From positions 23,617,342 to 23,681,341 of the forward strand of contig NC_135549.1 of NCBI RefSeq assembly GCF_964340395.1: DNA of 64,000 bases, read 5' to 3'. Below the pieces are notes generated by a model, which had not been told where the DNA came from, ran no database searches, and saw only the letters and a list, made by a program, of their open reading frames with translations. Shown here one piece after another: positions 48,094-61,559 of this stretch. The translations under genes were made by a program, and so were the position numbers. Positions within the stretch are counted from its first letter, which is position 1. Each line of letters opens with the position of its first letter. Source of the stretch: Glandiceps talaboti (Eukaryota; Hemichordata; Enteropneusta; Spengelidae).

Positions 48094-48239
48094 TACGAAT
48101 GCAACACATTCAGTCAAGCTTCGTTTAACTATTCATAACTGGTTATCTAAGAGAAAAGAATTGCAACCGTTCTTTTATACTCATTCTCTCCTCTACTCAG
48201 TCGGCTCGATGAGATCCGATGATGTGTTTATTTGTTTTT

Positions 48240-48296
48240 ACCTCCCGTAAGGGTACGGGAGGTATTAAAAGGGGAATGTGTGTCTGTGTGTCTGTG

Positions 48297-48331
<35 letters not shown>

Positions 48332-48895
48332 GTCATCATTTTCTAAAAATCGGCTGGCTCAATTGTAATGACATTTGGGATATATAATCGTTCGGGTAAT
48401 AGCTAGACCTGATTAGGTTTTGAGCCAGATCTGTTAATGTTTAATTAGACAAATTTGCATATTAATGAAATCAACTAATTACGCAATATCTTAAGACTGC
48501 ATACTTCAATTTCAATACAATTTAGTACATACGTTAACCATAACAAAGCGGGTATGTCCTATAAAATCTTTTATATAGCTTAGTTTTAATGAAAATTTTG
48601 CATAATTAATGATTTTAGGTAACTAGGTTGTATCTTAAAAATGCAAGATGATACGTACATCAACCATAATAATACGCACCTATGACGTTTGTTGCTGCAA
48701 CTTTTTCCTTTAATGATTATTTTGAATAATGAACGATATTCAGTAATTAAGCAGTATCATACACTCTTGCATACATTAACCTAAGGAAGCACGCTTGTCC
48801 AAAAAATAAAGCCTGTTACCATAGTTTTTTTTAGTGTAATGAGGTATTTGCATAATTAGTGATTCCCTTACGGGAGGCATTCAGTTTAAATCTGA
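48240..48895 (-). mobile_element. Helentron/pearl-like element, second copy
   Basis: Reverse orientation: starts with a 9-bp-stem hairpin (CCTCCCGTA-AGGG-TACGGGAGG, 48241-48262), then TGTC microsatellite, about two to three of the ~146-bp repeats, and ends CCTTACGGGAGGCATTC. Units B (28462) and C (38302) have the empty site in a T-rich stretch. Confidence 0.75.
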
Positions 48896-50290
48896 TCTGT
48901 TTATCTTTTTAAAAGCATATCGGCTTGCTGTATCTGCTATCAGTTGTTGTACACGACATAACGCTCAGCAAATTATTAGTATTTCCACTATATATTATCA
49001 AATATGTGAAGGTAGTAAGAGCAACGAATATATAACATAGCGTCGAGGATAAAGGAATTTTTCTTGGTGTAAATAAAATACTAACTATGTTCGCAAACTT
49101 CAAAAAAAGTTCAATGTATCAGTCAGCCAGCCTATTTCGTATTCATAATGTAATCGGAAAAGACAACATGTGAACTGGGGATTAATTCTAATCATAACTA
49201 GAGAGTGTGCAACATACGGCATTCATACAGTGGTGACTCGGAAGGTGGGCGATAGATTTGATATCAACCCTTTTATCTTTTCCATTCAATCAACTACTTT
49301 CAAATTTTCTTTTTGATTGTACAAAATGTTGAAGTCTTCCTCCATCGCTACCTGTGGCTCCGCACGAATTAGCGAATTACGAATTATCCAAACGTTTTAA
49401 TCAGTCTTTTACTAATCGCAAAAAGAATATTTGAATTTGATAATGGGAGTTAGTGTTGGTAGTTTCGATAATTCGTATGAAAATGGAAATAATTTTTAAT
49501 TGGAAAACTGTAAGACTTTCTAACATTATGTGCAAAAACATTTGTTAACTCTTATAAGGTGAAATATTCATATTGTTGGAAAATCATATTATCAGGGAGA
49601 GGGGTCTTTCTAATGGCGTATGAAACATTAACAGATATTTGTGTTGTTATGTACAATCAAGAGGTGTTTGTATTAGTCATCACATATTACTAATATCTTT
49701 TTGAGATTATTTATTGAGAAAAAATAATATCTAAAATTCAAACATTCATTAGTCAAAAAATGGAATAACCTGTAGTTATGGTAACTATCTTATCTGTGGC
49801 AGGCCTGTTCTATCAGGCATGTGGTAGACCTTCCCCCTGCGTGTGCGAGGTCTATCCTTTTACTGTAATATGGATTTCTAGCTGTGTACAGAACTAGAAC
49901 ATTTATCGTTAACAAGGCATTTGCATAATGAATTATTTTCGTTAATTAGCCAAAATCCTTTTGAAAATGTAAGCTGCTAATTTCAGGTAATTTATTTCTT
50001 ACATTGGAGATAAAAATTGCCCGTGGCTTACAAAGCTTGTTTTATGATGTAGCTTGTAAACCCAACGAGCCATTTGATATATTAATTATTTTAATTAGGC
50101 TTCAATGAAGCATATAAATATATAGTTTATTCGGTACTTTGGCCACTGTCCTTAGATACAAATGTATAAAGATACAGCAAATTGACACTAGAGGAGTTAC
50201 AGAAAATAAATAAGTAAATAAATAAATAAAGAACATATCAAAAGAAAATAACGAAACAAATCAAAGTGGTAGTAATAGCTGTGTCTAACA
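48896..50290. other. 3' flank of gene D, no gene seen
   Basis: Colinear with C 38320-39399, plus ~320 bp (49568-49886) missing in C. No supported coding sequence. Confidence 0.5.
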
Positions 50291-50610
50291 TGGTATTGTA
50301 TTCGTTATAGACTTGGAGTTTGAATGCGGAGTGTAAAGAAATCGTGCAATATTTCTCAAAGGCTGAATTTTGGTGGTTTTAATAAGCCTTGTAAACTTCT
50401 TAAAGTGTGGCTGGTTACGGTAAAAACAGTGGAGTGAATTGTTGTCTAATGTCTGAATAAAGTGGGTAACAGAGTAAAAATGAAATTCATCTTCAACTGA
50501 TGTTTTACAGTACTTACAAAATCTTATCTATCTTTTGTGTGTTATTGTGTCTACCTGATTCAATCTGCAAGTTATATGCTGAGAGACGGCATCTGAAGGT
50601 GTGGTTCATC
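50291..50610 (-). mobile_element. LINE C-terminal zinc-knuckle fragment (D)
   Basis: Same fragment as at 29005-29323 and 39400-39719. Confidence 0.6.
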
Positions 50611-50744
50611 TAAATGTATAAGATAACTCTCAGTATTAAATACTGACTTAAAAGTACAATATGATCGGAGTACTTATAAGTACAATATGATCCGAGTTTT
50701 GTGCTTTTGTTTATGCCACCAATATCTTTATAGTATTAAAATAT

Positions 50745-53700
50745 CAGGTCATTACATAAAAATATTGATAGTTTGAAACTTATGTATGAAGACATTATTA
50801 AGTCCAAATTTACTATTATTGGTATATCCGAGGTTTAGGATATTTGTAATATACATGATTATACACTTGAATGTAAATCACATGATGTGGGTAGGGGTGG
50901 TGGGGTAGGTGCATATATACACTCATATCTCACACATAACTTACAAAATGTTGCCATTACTCACGCTGAAACCCTCTGGTTGGAAGTAAACATCAGTAAC
51001 TCCAAAGCAATAGTTGACATCATATATAGGAAGCCAAACACTGATATTATTGAATTTCATAATAGTTTACTAAGTGTATTGAATGATTGTTTGCTTTATA
51101 AAACCCTTTGTATTTTAATGGGTGATTTTAACATTGATATAAATACTATATATAATTCACTTCAGGTTGAATCACTACTCACATCTTTAGAATGTTTGGG
51201 ATTAAATCAGCTGATATCTGCACTAACCAGAGTGACATGTACTTCTCAAACACTTATAGATCATATCTACACTAATATTTGTTCATACAAAATTCATGGA
51301 TGTAATTTGTTAAGTGATATTTCACATCACTACCCTATTTTTGCCCGTTTTGAAGGATATCCAATCAAATTATCATACAAACGTAAAATTACGTTTAGAA
51401 ATAATAATCATTATGATTATTCTCACTATCATAATGACCTACTAAGTGCTCCATGGGATTCTATATATAACAGTACAGATGTGGATACTGCCTACGAGAG
51501 ATTTCATTCTATCTTCAGTGTTATCTGTAATAGGCATGCACCTCTTACCACTAAGATAGTCAATAATAAGAAAGAAATCGATACAGACTAAGCACAAACT
51601 TTATTCCAAGATGATCAGCTAGAATTTTAATAGAAATACTGCCTCTAAGTACAAACAGTACAGAAATCCTTAGGTCTCTTTTATTAGGAAAGCAAAACAA
51701 TTATATTATGCTAATGTTTTTGCAGAAAACAACAGTAACACAAACATACAGTGAAAGACTATTAACGAAGTCCTTGGAGGTCGGGGTACAAATGCCAAAA
51801 ACACTCTACCTGATAGTCTTAATGGAATTAACTGTAAGGTTTAGACAACTAATGGTATTGTAACAGCTTTCAATAATAATAATAATAATAATAAGTTTAT
51901 TTCACCAAGAATAAATGTACATGTACATGATTGGTGAGGACCAGAGAGGTAGTTCTAGTGGAACTAAGCGAGTCTCTGGCCCTGAATACATACACTTGTT
52001 AAATGAAAGCAGTAAATTTTGCCATCTTATATACATTAGATATACATTAAATATATTTACAGTGTCAACAAAGACTGAAACTTACATTAGAAAGAAAAAA
52101 ATATGATACAGGATTTTCACTATACTGTGTTCAAAAGATAATTTTTAAGCGACTTTTTAAATAAATTTCTTGAGGTTATTGATTTTATCAGATTTGGAGT
52201 TTCGTTCCAGTGTTTTGCGATAGAGTAATAAATGTTGTTTTGAGTTGTACTTAAATTTACTTTTGGAATAACGAAGTTGTCGCCAGTGGCAAGACGTGTA
52301 TTATATGAATGTGATATAGAGGTAGCATAACGATCTATTGAATGAGCATAATGACCTGTCTTTAAATCAAAAGCAAATACACAAGTTTGGAATTTACAAA
52401 GCTTATAAATGTTAAGAATGCCAAGTTGTCGGAATAAAGGAGCACTAGGTGTGTTTGGATCAGAAAAGGTGATCAGTCTAACGAGTCTTTTTTGTAATTT
52501 AAAAATGTGGTCTAAGTGAGTTTTATATGCATTGCCCCAAATTTCAATACAATACATTATATGGGGAAGAATAAAGCAATTGTACAAAAGTAACATAGTT
52601 GATTTAGGGAGATAATGGCGTAAATATGAGATAAGGCCTACTTTTTGGCTGACTTTCTTAATGACTGTATCAATATGGGATTTCCAGGCTAGTGAGGGGT
52701 CAAGAGTTACCCCGAGATAAACGGCTGATGGAACATTTTGTATTGGCAGATCACCGACAGTGATACAATAGGTATTTACTAAACACAGGACCAAATGTAG
52801 CTAGTAAAATTGGTTCCACCAACCAACGTTTCAGCGAATACTTACCAGACCCCTCTAAAAATTCATTTTTTTATGAGCCCTACAATGGAACATGAAGTGA
52901 AAGCATTTATCACTAACCTAAATGCTAAAAAGACTAGTGGTCATGATGAATGTCCAGCTAGATTACTTATTGACGGAGCATCTGTTATAGCTAGACAACT
53001 GGCCTAGATTTGTAATGTATCATTTATGTCTGATGTCTTTCCCAAAGTATTTAAATTAGCCAAAGTATCCCCTATTTATATAAAGATGCTACTGATGACC
53101 CTGGTAATTATAGACCTATCTAAATTCTGCCACGTTTAAGTAAAGTCTTAGAACAAATCGTCAACACTAGACTAACTAGACTTTTTGAAAATCAGAATAT
53201 TCTTTATGAACACCAGTATGCATTTAGGAAAAAACTACAGCACAAAACTCTCTCTTATCAATCTTATAGACCACATTTTACATCAAATAGATGCAGGCAA
53301 AGTCACACTTGGCATATTTCTAGACTTCTCCAAGGCCTTCGACACTATCAACCATAAAATTCTTTTGATTATTTGCAAAATAGATCCCAATTTGTCTCTG
53401 CAGATGGCAATAAGTCATAAGTCTTGATATTAAATGTGGAGCACTTCAAGGGTCTGTTCTGTGACCTACTCTTTTCCTAGTTTTTCTCAATGACATTTTT
53501 CGTTCTTCTCTTCTACTTTTCGTTTAATTTTAGATTGTTTGCAGATGATACCAATCTCTTTCTTACTTTTGATAGTAACAGTCACAATATAAATCTAAAC
53601 AAAGTTGAAGTATACTTTAGTAAAGTTGTAACATGGTGTAATGCTAACAAACTCACTATTAACCATCTCAAAACAAATTATATTGTCTTTCGAACAGACA

Positions 53701-54240
53701 AAAGAAGACTTGCTCGTTGTGGAAGTCTCCACATCAACAACAAGGAAATTAATGAAGTTGATGAAACTTGTTTGCTGGTGTCATCTTAGACAAAAATCGG
53801 GACTGGTCCAAATATGCATACAAAGTGAACTCTATTGTGAGGGAAAAAAGTTAGCATTATCTTTCGACTGAGTCAGTTTATGCCACAAAGTATTCTCTTG
53901 TTAATTTACAAAACTTTCATACAACCACATATTACTTACGGCCTTGAGGTCTGGGGATCTACATAGCGATCACATCTGACCTATATCCTCACTTTAAAAA
54001 AAATATCAGCCAGATTAGAGATGTAACTTCCAGTGATCGCGCAGTAGGCTCAACTATTTAATCATTTACACATTCTAAATATATTTAACCAACATAGACT
54101 TCAGATTTATACTTTTATGTACGACTTACTCAATGGTAACTTGCCACATCATTTCACACAATATTGTTCATTTCCCACTCACTATTATAATACACGTCAC
54201 ACAATTAAGGACAGTATTAAGTTGTGTGGCCAGTAATCTC
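50745..54240 (+). mobile_element. Jockey/CR1-like LINE with endonuclease and RT, decayed
   Basis: The fullest copy of the LINE found truncated in B and C. Endonuclease: GGGVGAYIHSYL, LWLEVNISNS, MGDFNIDINT, LIDHIYTNIC. Reverse transcriptase after 52800: AKKTSGHDECPARLL, LGIFLDFSKAFDTINHKIL, RLFADDTNLFL (the catalytic ADD), NANKLTINHLKTNYIVF, then QPHITYGLEVWGS. Many frameshifts and stops. Interrupted at 51871-52797 by another LINE. Confidence 0.8.
51871..52797 (-). mobile_element. Second LINE fragment nested in the first (RT C-terminus)
   Basis: A 224-codon open frame (52794-52120) reads VYLGVTLDPSLAWKSHID, HIMYCIEIWGNAYKTHLD, LQKRLVRLITFSD and ends in LKNYLLNTV, an RT thumb/C-terminal region. 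The 3' UTR ends in an ATT-repeat tail at 51873-51895. 5'-truncated and relatively young, as the frame is unbroken. Confidence 0.8.
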
Positions 54241-54249
54241 AGTTTAGTT

Positions 54250-56460
54250 AAAATTATGATCGTTTAATCCCTCTTTGTTTAAAATTAATTGTCTGTAATC
54301 TTGTTTGCTTGATGGATTTTTTCAATGTTTTCGCATTTCTGTTCCCTCTAAAATTCGACAAACGTCTGTTCACATATAGTTTCATATTTACAAACCATTC
54401 CTCTTTACTATCAGTGCAAAAGCGCGTATAATTATTCCTATTCCCATCCCGCCTCATGCTAAGAACACAACATTTAATCACATTCAACAAAAAGATTCAA
54501 TAGCTTCATCAACCCTTCCCACAGCAATAATGTTCTGTACTTCATTAATTTTCACTGACATATCATTTTGAAGGAAGGCGTTTGTGTAGTTTTTGTTTCC
54601 AGACATAACGATCAGGAAATTGATTGACACTACTATTATTGCTGAGTATTGGGATGGTATTTACAGAAATCAGAAAGAGTAAATTTCAAGGGAGGTGGTC
54701 ACATTCGGTACGATATCCAATCGTAAAATACTGTACAAGCGGAAATGTTTCTTCTTATAATTTTAAAAGAATATAATCTGTCACACTGACACCATTACAT
54801 GACATGTAAGTAAAGTACCACCAATAATTCTGACACCTGCAGTCTTACAAAATTCCAACACTTCTCTGCCAAATGCGTTTACTTCAGAAACAATTGAAAT
54901 TCTTTGAGGTAATGTTGAATCCACCATGTAAACGTCCCTGATAGGTAAATGCGTCCCGTCATCAACAGCTATATAATCATATTCATTCCCAGTTCTACCA
55001 TTGAAATCAACCACGATAATTAGCATAATATCCGGGTACGTGTCGATATATTGGGCTAATTCCTTCTCTAAACAGCCAAACACATTTTCATTTGCATTCG
55101 ACGATGACCGACTCAAGGATCTGTAAAACCCCGCCAATAAAAAGGACAACAGTCAGTACAATTTGACTTAATTAACACCCACATAATGTTGTCGGATGCA
55201 CTTTCCAGCTTTTGAATATTCATATTACAGGTATTTCCATAAAACAAAAACAATGTCATCATAGTATCTTCAAAAATTTTGAAGTCTTTGATCTGGTAAT
55301 TAACATGAATAGATTCATACCCAGCAAGTATTTTTTCATTTCCATATTCTAGGCAAGTTGCTACTAAGCAACAAAATTCAAATTCCTTAATGAAGTTCAA
55401 AAAGTCACTTTGAAAGTAAACCATTCATATTCCAAAATAGAACATTAGTCTGTATATGTGTGTCTAGCTTGGGTTGATTTTTATTACGCTGATGTATCAC
55501 TTGTCGATGTCCGATTTTGTTCACGTTTCGGGCTTCGGCTTACGTCCTTTGTTTGGTTTATCGGTCAGATACAGTAGTTGTTCTAAAATATTATCATATA
55601 CGTACATGACATTAGATATTTTCAACTTATCAAATTTCAGCTGTGCAGTCTTGCCATCCGTCCTTGCCTTCACCAGGAACGTGTCAAGTTTTCTACGTTT
55701 CTCTCTGTCCATAGGTGAAATGTCCTCGATATCTTATTTTAAGTTTTTTGTCAGTTTCGCACTAGCTTTGAGAACTTGTACATGGTGCTTATATTTTGAA
55801 AGTTTGGCGATACTAGGTTTGGGGTTTGACTTTACATTACTCAATGTGTGCTCTCTCAAATTTAATTCCGTCACCATTCAGGTCAAGATTGTCTGAAATA
55901 AAGGATTTTAGTTTATTTTCAGTATCGTCCCATGTCTCTCGTCATCATCTTCTAATTAGTCCATAGATGATCTCTTCTCATTTTGCAATTTTTCATTTCC
56001 CGTTCCATGTTGATCAATTTATTTTGCATGAGTTTGTTTTCTTCAGACACCTCTGCTATAGTTTCATTTGCGTTTTCAAGCTCTTAACGTTTGTAAACCA
56101 ACCACGTCTTCAGAAAGTTGTTTTACTTTCTCATTGAGATACTTCGAAAAGTTTACCAAATTGTCTGCTTAAGTCTATTCTTGTTCTTTTCAATTCATTC
56201 AGCAAGTCTAGATCTCCCATTGTAATTAACTTCACTTTGTGCGAGTTCATACTCGTAGTCCGACTCCTCGTGCGATTTTGGGATGTTAGGAGTGAACGCT
56301 CTTTGTTGCTCTGGAGGATTTTCTTGCCAAAAAGTCTCTGATCAATTTAGTTTGCTTTTCAGCTTGCTTGCCTTTGAGATGATCTTGCTAGGTCCAGGAA
56401 TTTGCCCAACATCTCCGGAGCGAATCGGCAAGCAGAGTATGTTTTTGATTATATTTTTGT
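54250..56460 (-). mobile_element. L1/Tx1-like LINE with ORF1 and endonuclease (D)
   Basis: ORF1 at about 56220-55650 is decayed. ORF2 endonuclease: NIQKLESASDNIMWV at about 55230, then VFGCLEKELAQYIDTYPDIM and VDFNGRTGNEYDYI (55149-54781). A further minus-strand frame continues to 54254. B and C keep only its ORF1 end. Confidence 0.7.
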
Positions 56461-56580
56461 TGTTGTTCGATAGTGTTATGCAAATGCACGCCTTTCATCA
56501 TGGCAGATACTCAATCATCTACAATGTCACTTTTTATTAAAGACCAAACGTTGTTGTCTATTTTCTGGTATTTTTGTTCG

Positions 56581-57222
56581 TTTGAGTGTTTCATGGGACT
56601 CGAATGATACGCATTTGCTTACTTATGTGCAAGGAGCTCGAGATATATATGAACATACCGAAATCAATCCGCCATGTGTTGATGCCTTGGCAAATATCTA
56701 GATTTAAAACGAACGGTGATTTATATTCATTATTATGTCCCTTACTGTCTCATAAAATGTCCAAATTATTGGTATATGATAAAACATAAAGATTATTATC
56801 GGATTGTTTTTCTGCACTGATATTTTACAGACCAGATGTACCAAGTGATATTTCGTGTCCAAATCTCTAGCATTTATCACTTACCAAATCACTAGCATTT
56901 TCACTACTGTTTCCATATTGTATGACACGACACCAACATAAAAGGCCAAATCAATCTATCGAACACGTCATTGAAAAAAGATGCATCACTCTTAGATAAA
57001 TTGTTACGATTGTCAAAGTCAGAATTACTACTGCCTGTAATTGTTTACTATACTAACTGACTTAAAAAACGGTCCCATCTATGACGTCATAATCCCCAAA
57101 AGAGAAAACCATAGGCAGTATGACTATAAATCCACAGCTGCTCGGGTCGGCCACTGATCGCCAGTTTTAACCCTTTTTTCTCACTTGCTATGCAATTTTG
57201 AAACTTGATAACGTGTTCTATA
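56581..57222. other. Single-copy spacer before gene E
   Basis: No gene seen. This is the sequence that lies beyond the duplicated unit and marks the right edge of the array. Confidence 0.5.
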
Positions 57223-57600
57223 ATGGCGTCTCGTTTGCAGAAAAAAATCATTACTCTATTTGCTGCAGTTCTGTTATATATCGTTGTTTTAGAATGGAAG
57301 ACTGTGACATTGATGACACCATTTACTGGTCGAGTAATGACCGTGGGTAGACATGAAGATCGCAAAGAAGAACTGTTAGTGACACATAATACGACGAGTA
57401 CTTCAGAGCTAGAGGAGGAAAGCAATACTGATGGTGGACAAAATCCTGAAGACCGCAAAGAGGAACAACTGTTGGTGACACACAATACGTCGAGTACTTC
57501 AGAGGAGGAAAGCAATATTGATGGTGGACAAAACCCTGATAAATCAACGGAGGAGGTACCAGAACTGGGAAAAATAAATGAAGAGTTAGGACATGCAAAG

Positions 57601-59480
57601 GTTTGTTTCTTTGTTTATCTTAAGGCATGAGTTCAGGTTAATTATGTCCAGACAATAACATTCCTTTAACTTGATTGTAAAGAGAGGAACAACGTAGTTG
57701 CGTATTTTGAAGTGCTCTACACTAGTAAATTAATCAATATTAAGTTATCAATATTAAGTTAACAAAAGATTTATACTGTTTCTCAACGATGATTTACAAA
57801 TCGTTTTAAAAGCACAAAAATAATGGCATCTTTTCTATATACATTTGGAATATATATTTTTTCCATTTGCCAAAAATTAAAGAAAGTATCAAACATATAG
57901 ATGTGAAATATATAGATATATAGATACAATGTGAAATGACTTTAATATTTCATTGACATCAACAGAGTAACATACGTTTATATATATACAAACATATGTA
58001 AAATAATATATTAACGGTAATACAAATGGTGAAAAAGCATTGTAAATAGATTTTAAAAGAAGAATGTGGCATATAAGGTGTACCGAACGTAATCGGTATG
58101 AATTGCGCCTGGAAACAAATGGAGAAATAATCGTTGAGTGGATAACTGGCAATCTGCACATTGTTGGTTCTATCCTTTCATGGGGTATACTAAGACTATA
58201 TCATTGGTATGCACACTTCAAATTCCATATAATTTGGTACATTCATCAACCATAACAAGTGTAGTTTGATGTAGTTGTTCAGGTAGTTTTTAATTGTGAT
58301 ATATACTTTGCATAAATAATCAGTTTGATTATTAGGTAGTATCTTTAGAACGCTTGATGATGTAACTTAAATTATAAGCTAAATGGTTAATTTGCATCAT
58401 TAATGTTTTTTATTTTTAAATTAGTCAATATGTTAACTATTTAAGCTTCAAATTGCATACAGTTTCATATACTTAATTTTCCAATTAAGTGCTACTTTAT
58501 GTAATATGACTATAGTTTAGAATTTTGCATTCCAACAATGTATGTAGGTCCAACAAATCCACGGTTTTGCCCTTACGGTTGACATTCATTTTAAATCTGG
58601 TATCACATGTGATTAATATAATTGAGATTTGATGTATATTTTGCATCATAATGCATTATTTGTTGGTATGCTATATCCCCTTTTCCGAGGATGTGATGGT
58701 ACTGAAAAGGACTGTTTAGTTTGTGCTTGCACTGAAATATTTTGGTATTTTGTTACTGAGCTTAACTGGTTGCAAGTTTGAGGCAGACCTTTTATGTACC
58801 GATCTTATATACGTTCCGACTGACTCGTTCATTGAGCTTTTTAAATCCGAGTTGGGCTTGCCTCTCGATTTCGTTCATTTATGTTTCCCCAAAGTCAGCG
58901 AGGTATTTGTTGAAGTTGTGAAGGTAGAACACATGATAGTTCCACTATAGTGCTCACAAACTTGTTTTTGAGCCTGCCAAATTGAGATTAAATTATTGGC
59001 TTCTTTCAATGATAGTTTTACACTTGGTGTAGCTAGGATGCCTTTTTATCACTTTTCACAAATGATGAATCAGTTTGTGATTGTGAAACTATATAATTTG
59101 GACATTGACGATAATTGAAGTGAATGCTTGTGTCTACACATATAGTCGTTATTGTTTGTTAATAGGTATACATGATATAATTATCAGACTTTTGCCCATG
59201 TTTGATTCTATATCAAAAGTATTTGTATTTACATGAAAGCATGTTAAAGATGTATAATTGAATCGACTGAATCGGTGATTGGTAGTTATAAAAGGTCTTC
59301 ATACTGTGGGAATATGTGATACTTCTAACATACGGATATAGTTCATAACGAACGAATGTTGTCTAATCATATGTTTGTGAGTTCATAAGTTTCGGTATTC
59401 AGTGAAAACATAATGGATCAATGATATGTAGTTGTAATAGATCACCATATTAAGGAATATATATCTGTTACATGTCTGAA
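57601..59480. other. Gene E intron 1, 5' part
   Basis: Between about 58220 and 58610 is a very worn, inverted copy of the Helentron-like element (CATCAACCATAACA, TTTGCATCATTAATG, CCCTTACGG, CATTTTAAATCTGG). A 75-codon frame at 58723-58950 is unrecognised and has no splice or domain support. Confidence 0.4.
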
Positions 59481-59489
59481 CCAGAGGTG

Positions 59490-61480
59490 ATAATCAATCA
59501 ACAACAAAACATCCAAAACGTCCTTGGAAAAAGAACTATATCAAAAGACCTGAAAATTATCAACTAAACCAAATAAATTGATTTGAAACCACCGATCGAT
59601 TTCACTCACCAATGGAAAGAAATATAGTGTGTATCAAGGCAATACGCAGAGATAAACATCCACAATAATTATTTATCACCACAAATAGTGGTATGCAAAA
59701 CACAAAATGGTCTGATCTGGAAGACAAACTTAGCAGTGCTGTCCTCAATACAAGCAACAAATAACTAGGTTAACACACAAGGCAATAACTTAATTGAGAT
59801 CAGTGAATCATTATTTAATGAACAATTATAATTATAAATGAAAGCATTGTTATGAGAATACCTTATAAGACTGATAATTAAATGGCAGTAACAGGCTATG
59901 TGAATAGTCCAGATATAATTGACTAGGCCAGATATGATTGACTACGTATACCTTCCGTATCGTGAGAGCTTTACATAATATCATACACAGAAAGACCAGA
60001 TGTAACAGTGCTCATAATGGGCATTACTGATATATCGTTTAACCTATCTCAAAACTCTACCATATACAATTAGCGGGATCCACTAACCCCCCCCCCCCCC
60101 ATGTCGTGATAGCAGGCCATAATAACATACACACAAAGACCAGATTTAATAGCGCTACGCATTAGCATTAGTCATATATTTTAACCTATCTCAATACTTC
60201 GCTATGTAGTGTGAGAGGAATCTGTACATTTTTTTTTATAACTACCTGTCACTGATTCAGCCGAAATAACTATAACGCCTTCGTATAAACTTAATATGCC
60301 ATCAACCAAGTATATCCAGAAATGAAACAATTGCGACCATGTACTATAGTCACAAAATGAATGTTCACTTCAATCATCGTCTAAGTGCAAACTGTACTTT
60401 AATTGCACTACCACAAAATGATTCATAATTTGTGCAAAGTGACATAAAAACGGGATCCTAGGTGTACCAAATGTAGCACTATACTTGAAACCCGACAAAA
60501 TAAATTGAGTACACAGTGTACCGGAACTAGCATAATTTATGTTTATTTGAGCGTTCGACATTACATATTGAAGACGGGCGCAAAGAGTGCTGAAAATCAT
60601 ACCGACACATATAGAAAGCAGTAACATGTCTTCACCAGCCTTAACGCCTGACAAGAATCGACGACCTAGATCTGCTCCCTTACTAGAATAGAGTCTAACG
60701 AGTTTATCATGAGGAAAAACCAGAATCATAAATAACTTACTATTAAAATAACAAAAAGGGATAATCAATCAACAACAAAAATATTCAAAACATCCTTGAA
60801 AAGGGGATTATACCAAAAGGTTTGAAAGTCATAAACTAAAAGAAAATGCAAGGTTTGAAACCACCGAAGGATTTCATTCACAAATGGAAAGAAATACTAT
60901 AACGCACATCGAGGCAATACGCGGAGATAAAAAAAAACATACTGCAACATTTATTTCCGTCGCCACCAGTGGTATGCAAAACACACAATAATCTGAAAGG
61001 CAAACGTACCAGTGATGTCCTAAAACAAAGCCATAAATATCAAGGATAACACATAAAAGTAGCAACTTAATTGAGATCACTGTATCACTACGAACAATTA
61101 TTATTATAAATGAAAACACTAACTTGATAATACCTCATATGACTGATGAGGAAACACAGTGGTAGTTTCGAAATGACAGTAACATGTAATGTGAATAGTC
61201 TAGATATGATTAACTACCTGCCATATCGTGAGAGCTTTTCATAATTTCATATAATACACGTAAACACCAGATTTAACAGTGCTACTGATGCGCATTACTG
61301 ATATATTTTAAACTATCTACAAAACTCTGCTGTATTGCGTCAGCCTGACTAACAAACATGCCCCAGCAGAGACTCACCAGTAAATATCGAGGAAAACCTC
61401 CAATGAGGTGATCATCAATCAGCAACGAAATATTCAAAAGTTACTTGGAAAGGGAATAATTCTAAAATGCCTGAAAATCA
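59490..61480. repeat. ~1.27-kb diverged tandem repeat in gene E intron
   Basis: AATCAATCAACAACAAAA and the following ~250 bp recur at about 59494 and 60760, with a shorter third copy at 61390. The intervening block (GTGAATAGTC.AGATAT, CGTGAGAGCTTT, GACCAGAT) recurs at 59895, partially at 60120, and at 61180. A C-run lies at 60088-60101. They may be terminal repeats of the Penelope-like element downstream. Confidence 0.6.
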
Positions 61481-61543
61481 CAAACCAAACTACCAGAACG
61501 AAATCTAGTAACGTATATCTTTCAATGTAAGCACAAACCAAAC

Positions 61544-61559
61544 GGCCCTTTTCAGGGCC
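61544..61559 (+). promoter_or_regulatory. Histone-type 3' stem-loop without a histone gene
   Basis: GGCCCTTTTCAGGGCC has the canonical six-bp stem and TTTC loop, flanked by CCAAAC before and ATCACA after. A purine-rich CAAAAAGGGA stands ~12 nt downstream where the U7-binding element would be. No histone frame precedes it in this strand. Confidence 0.6.

Larger units (their letters stand above)
42018..56580 (+). repeat. Tandem segmental duplication, unit D (14.6 kb)
   Basis: Starts at the same junction as C. Its right edge passes from TTTTTGTTCG into single-copy TTTGAGTGTTTC at 56581. Longer than B and C because it keeps ~3.6 kb of nested LINE sequence (51457-55087) deleted in them, and it has a private Helentron-like insertion. 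Confidence 0.9.

Noticed and set aside
58723-58950. 75-codon plus-strand frame in gene E intron
   Set aside because: No recognisable domain, splice context or repeat support.
61139-61180. Hammerhead-ribozyme-like string CTGATGAG...GTTTCGAAA
   Set aside because: A stem II can be drawn with one extra G, but I find no convincing stem III or cleavage site, and the sister repeat near 59868 lacks the core.
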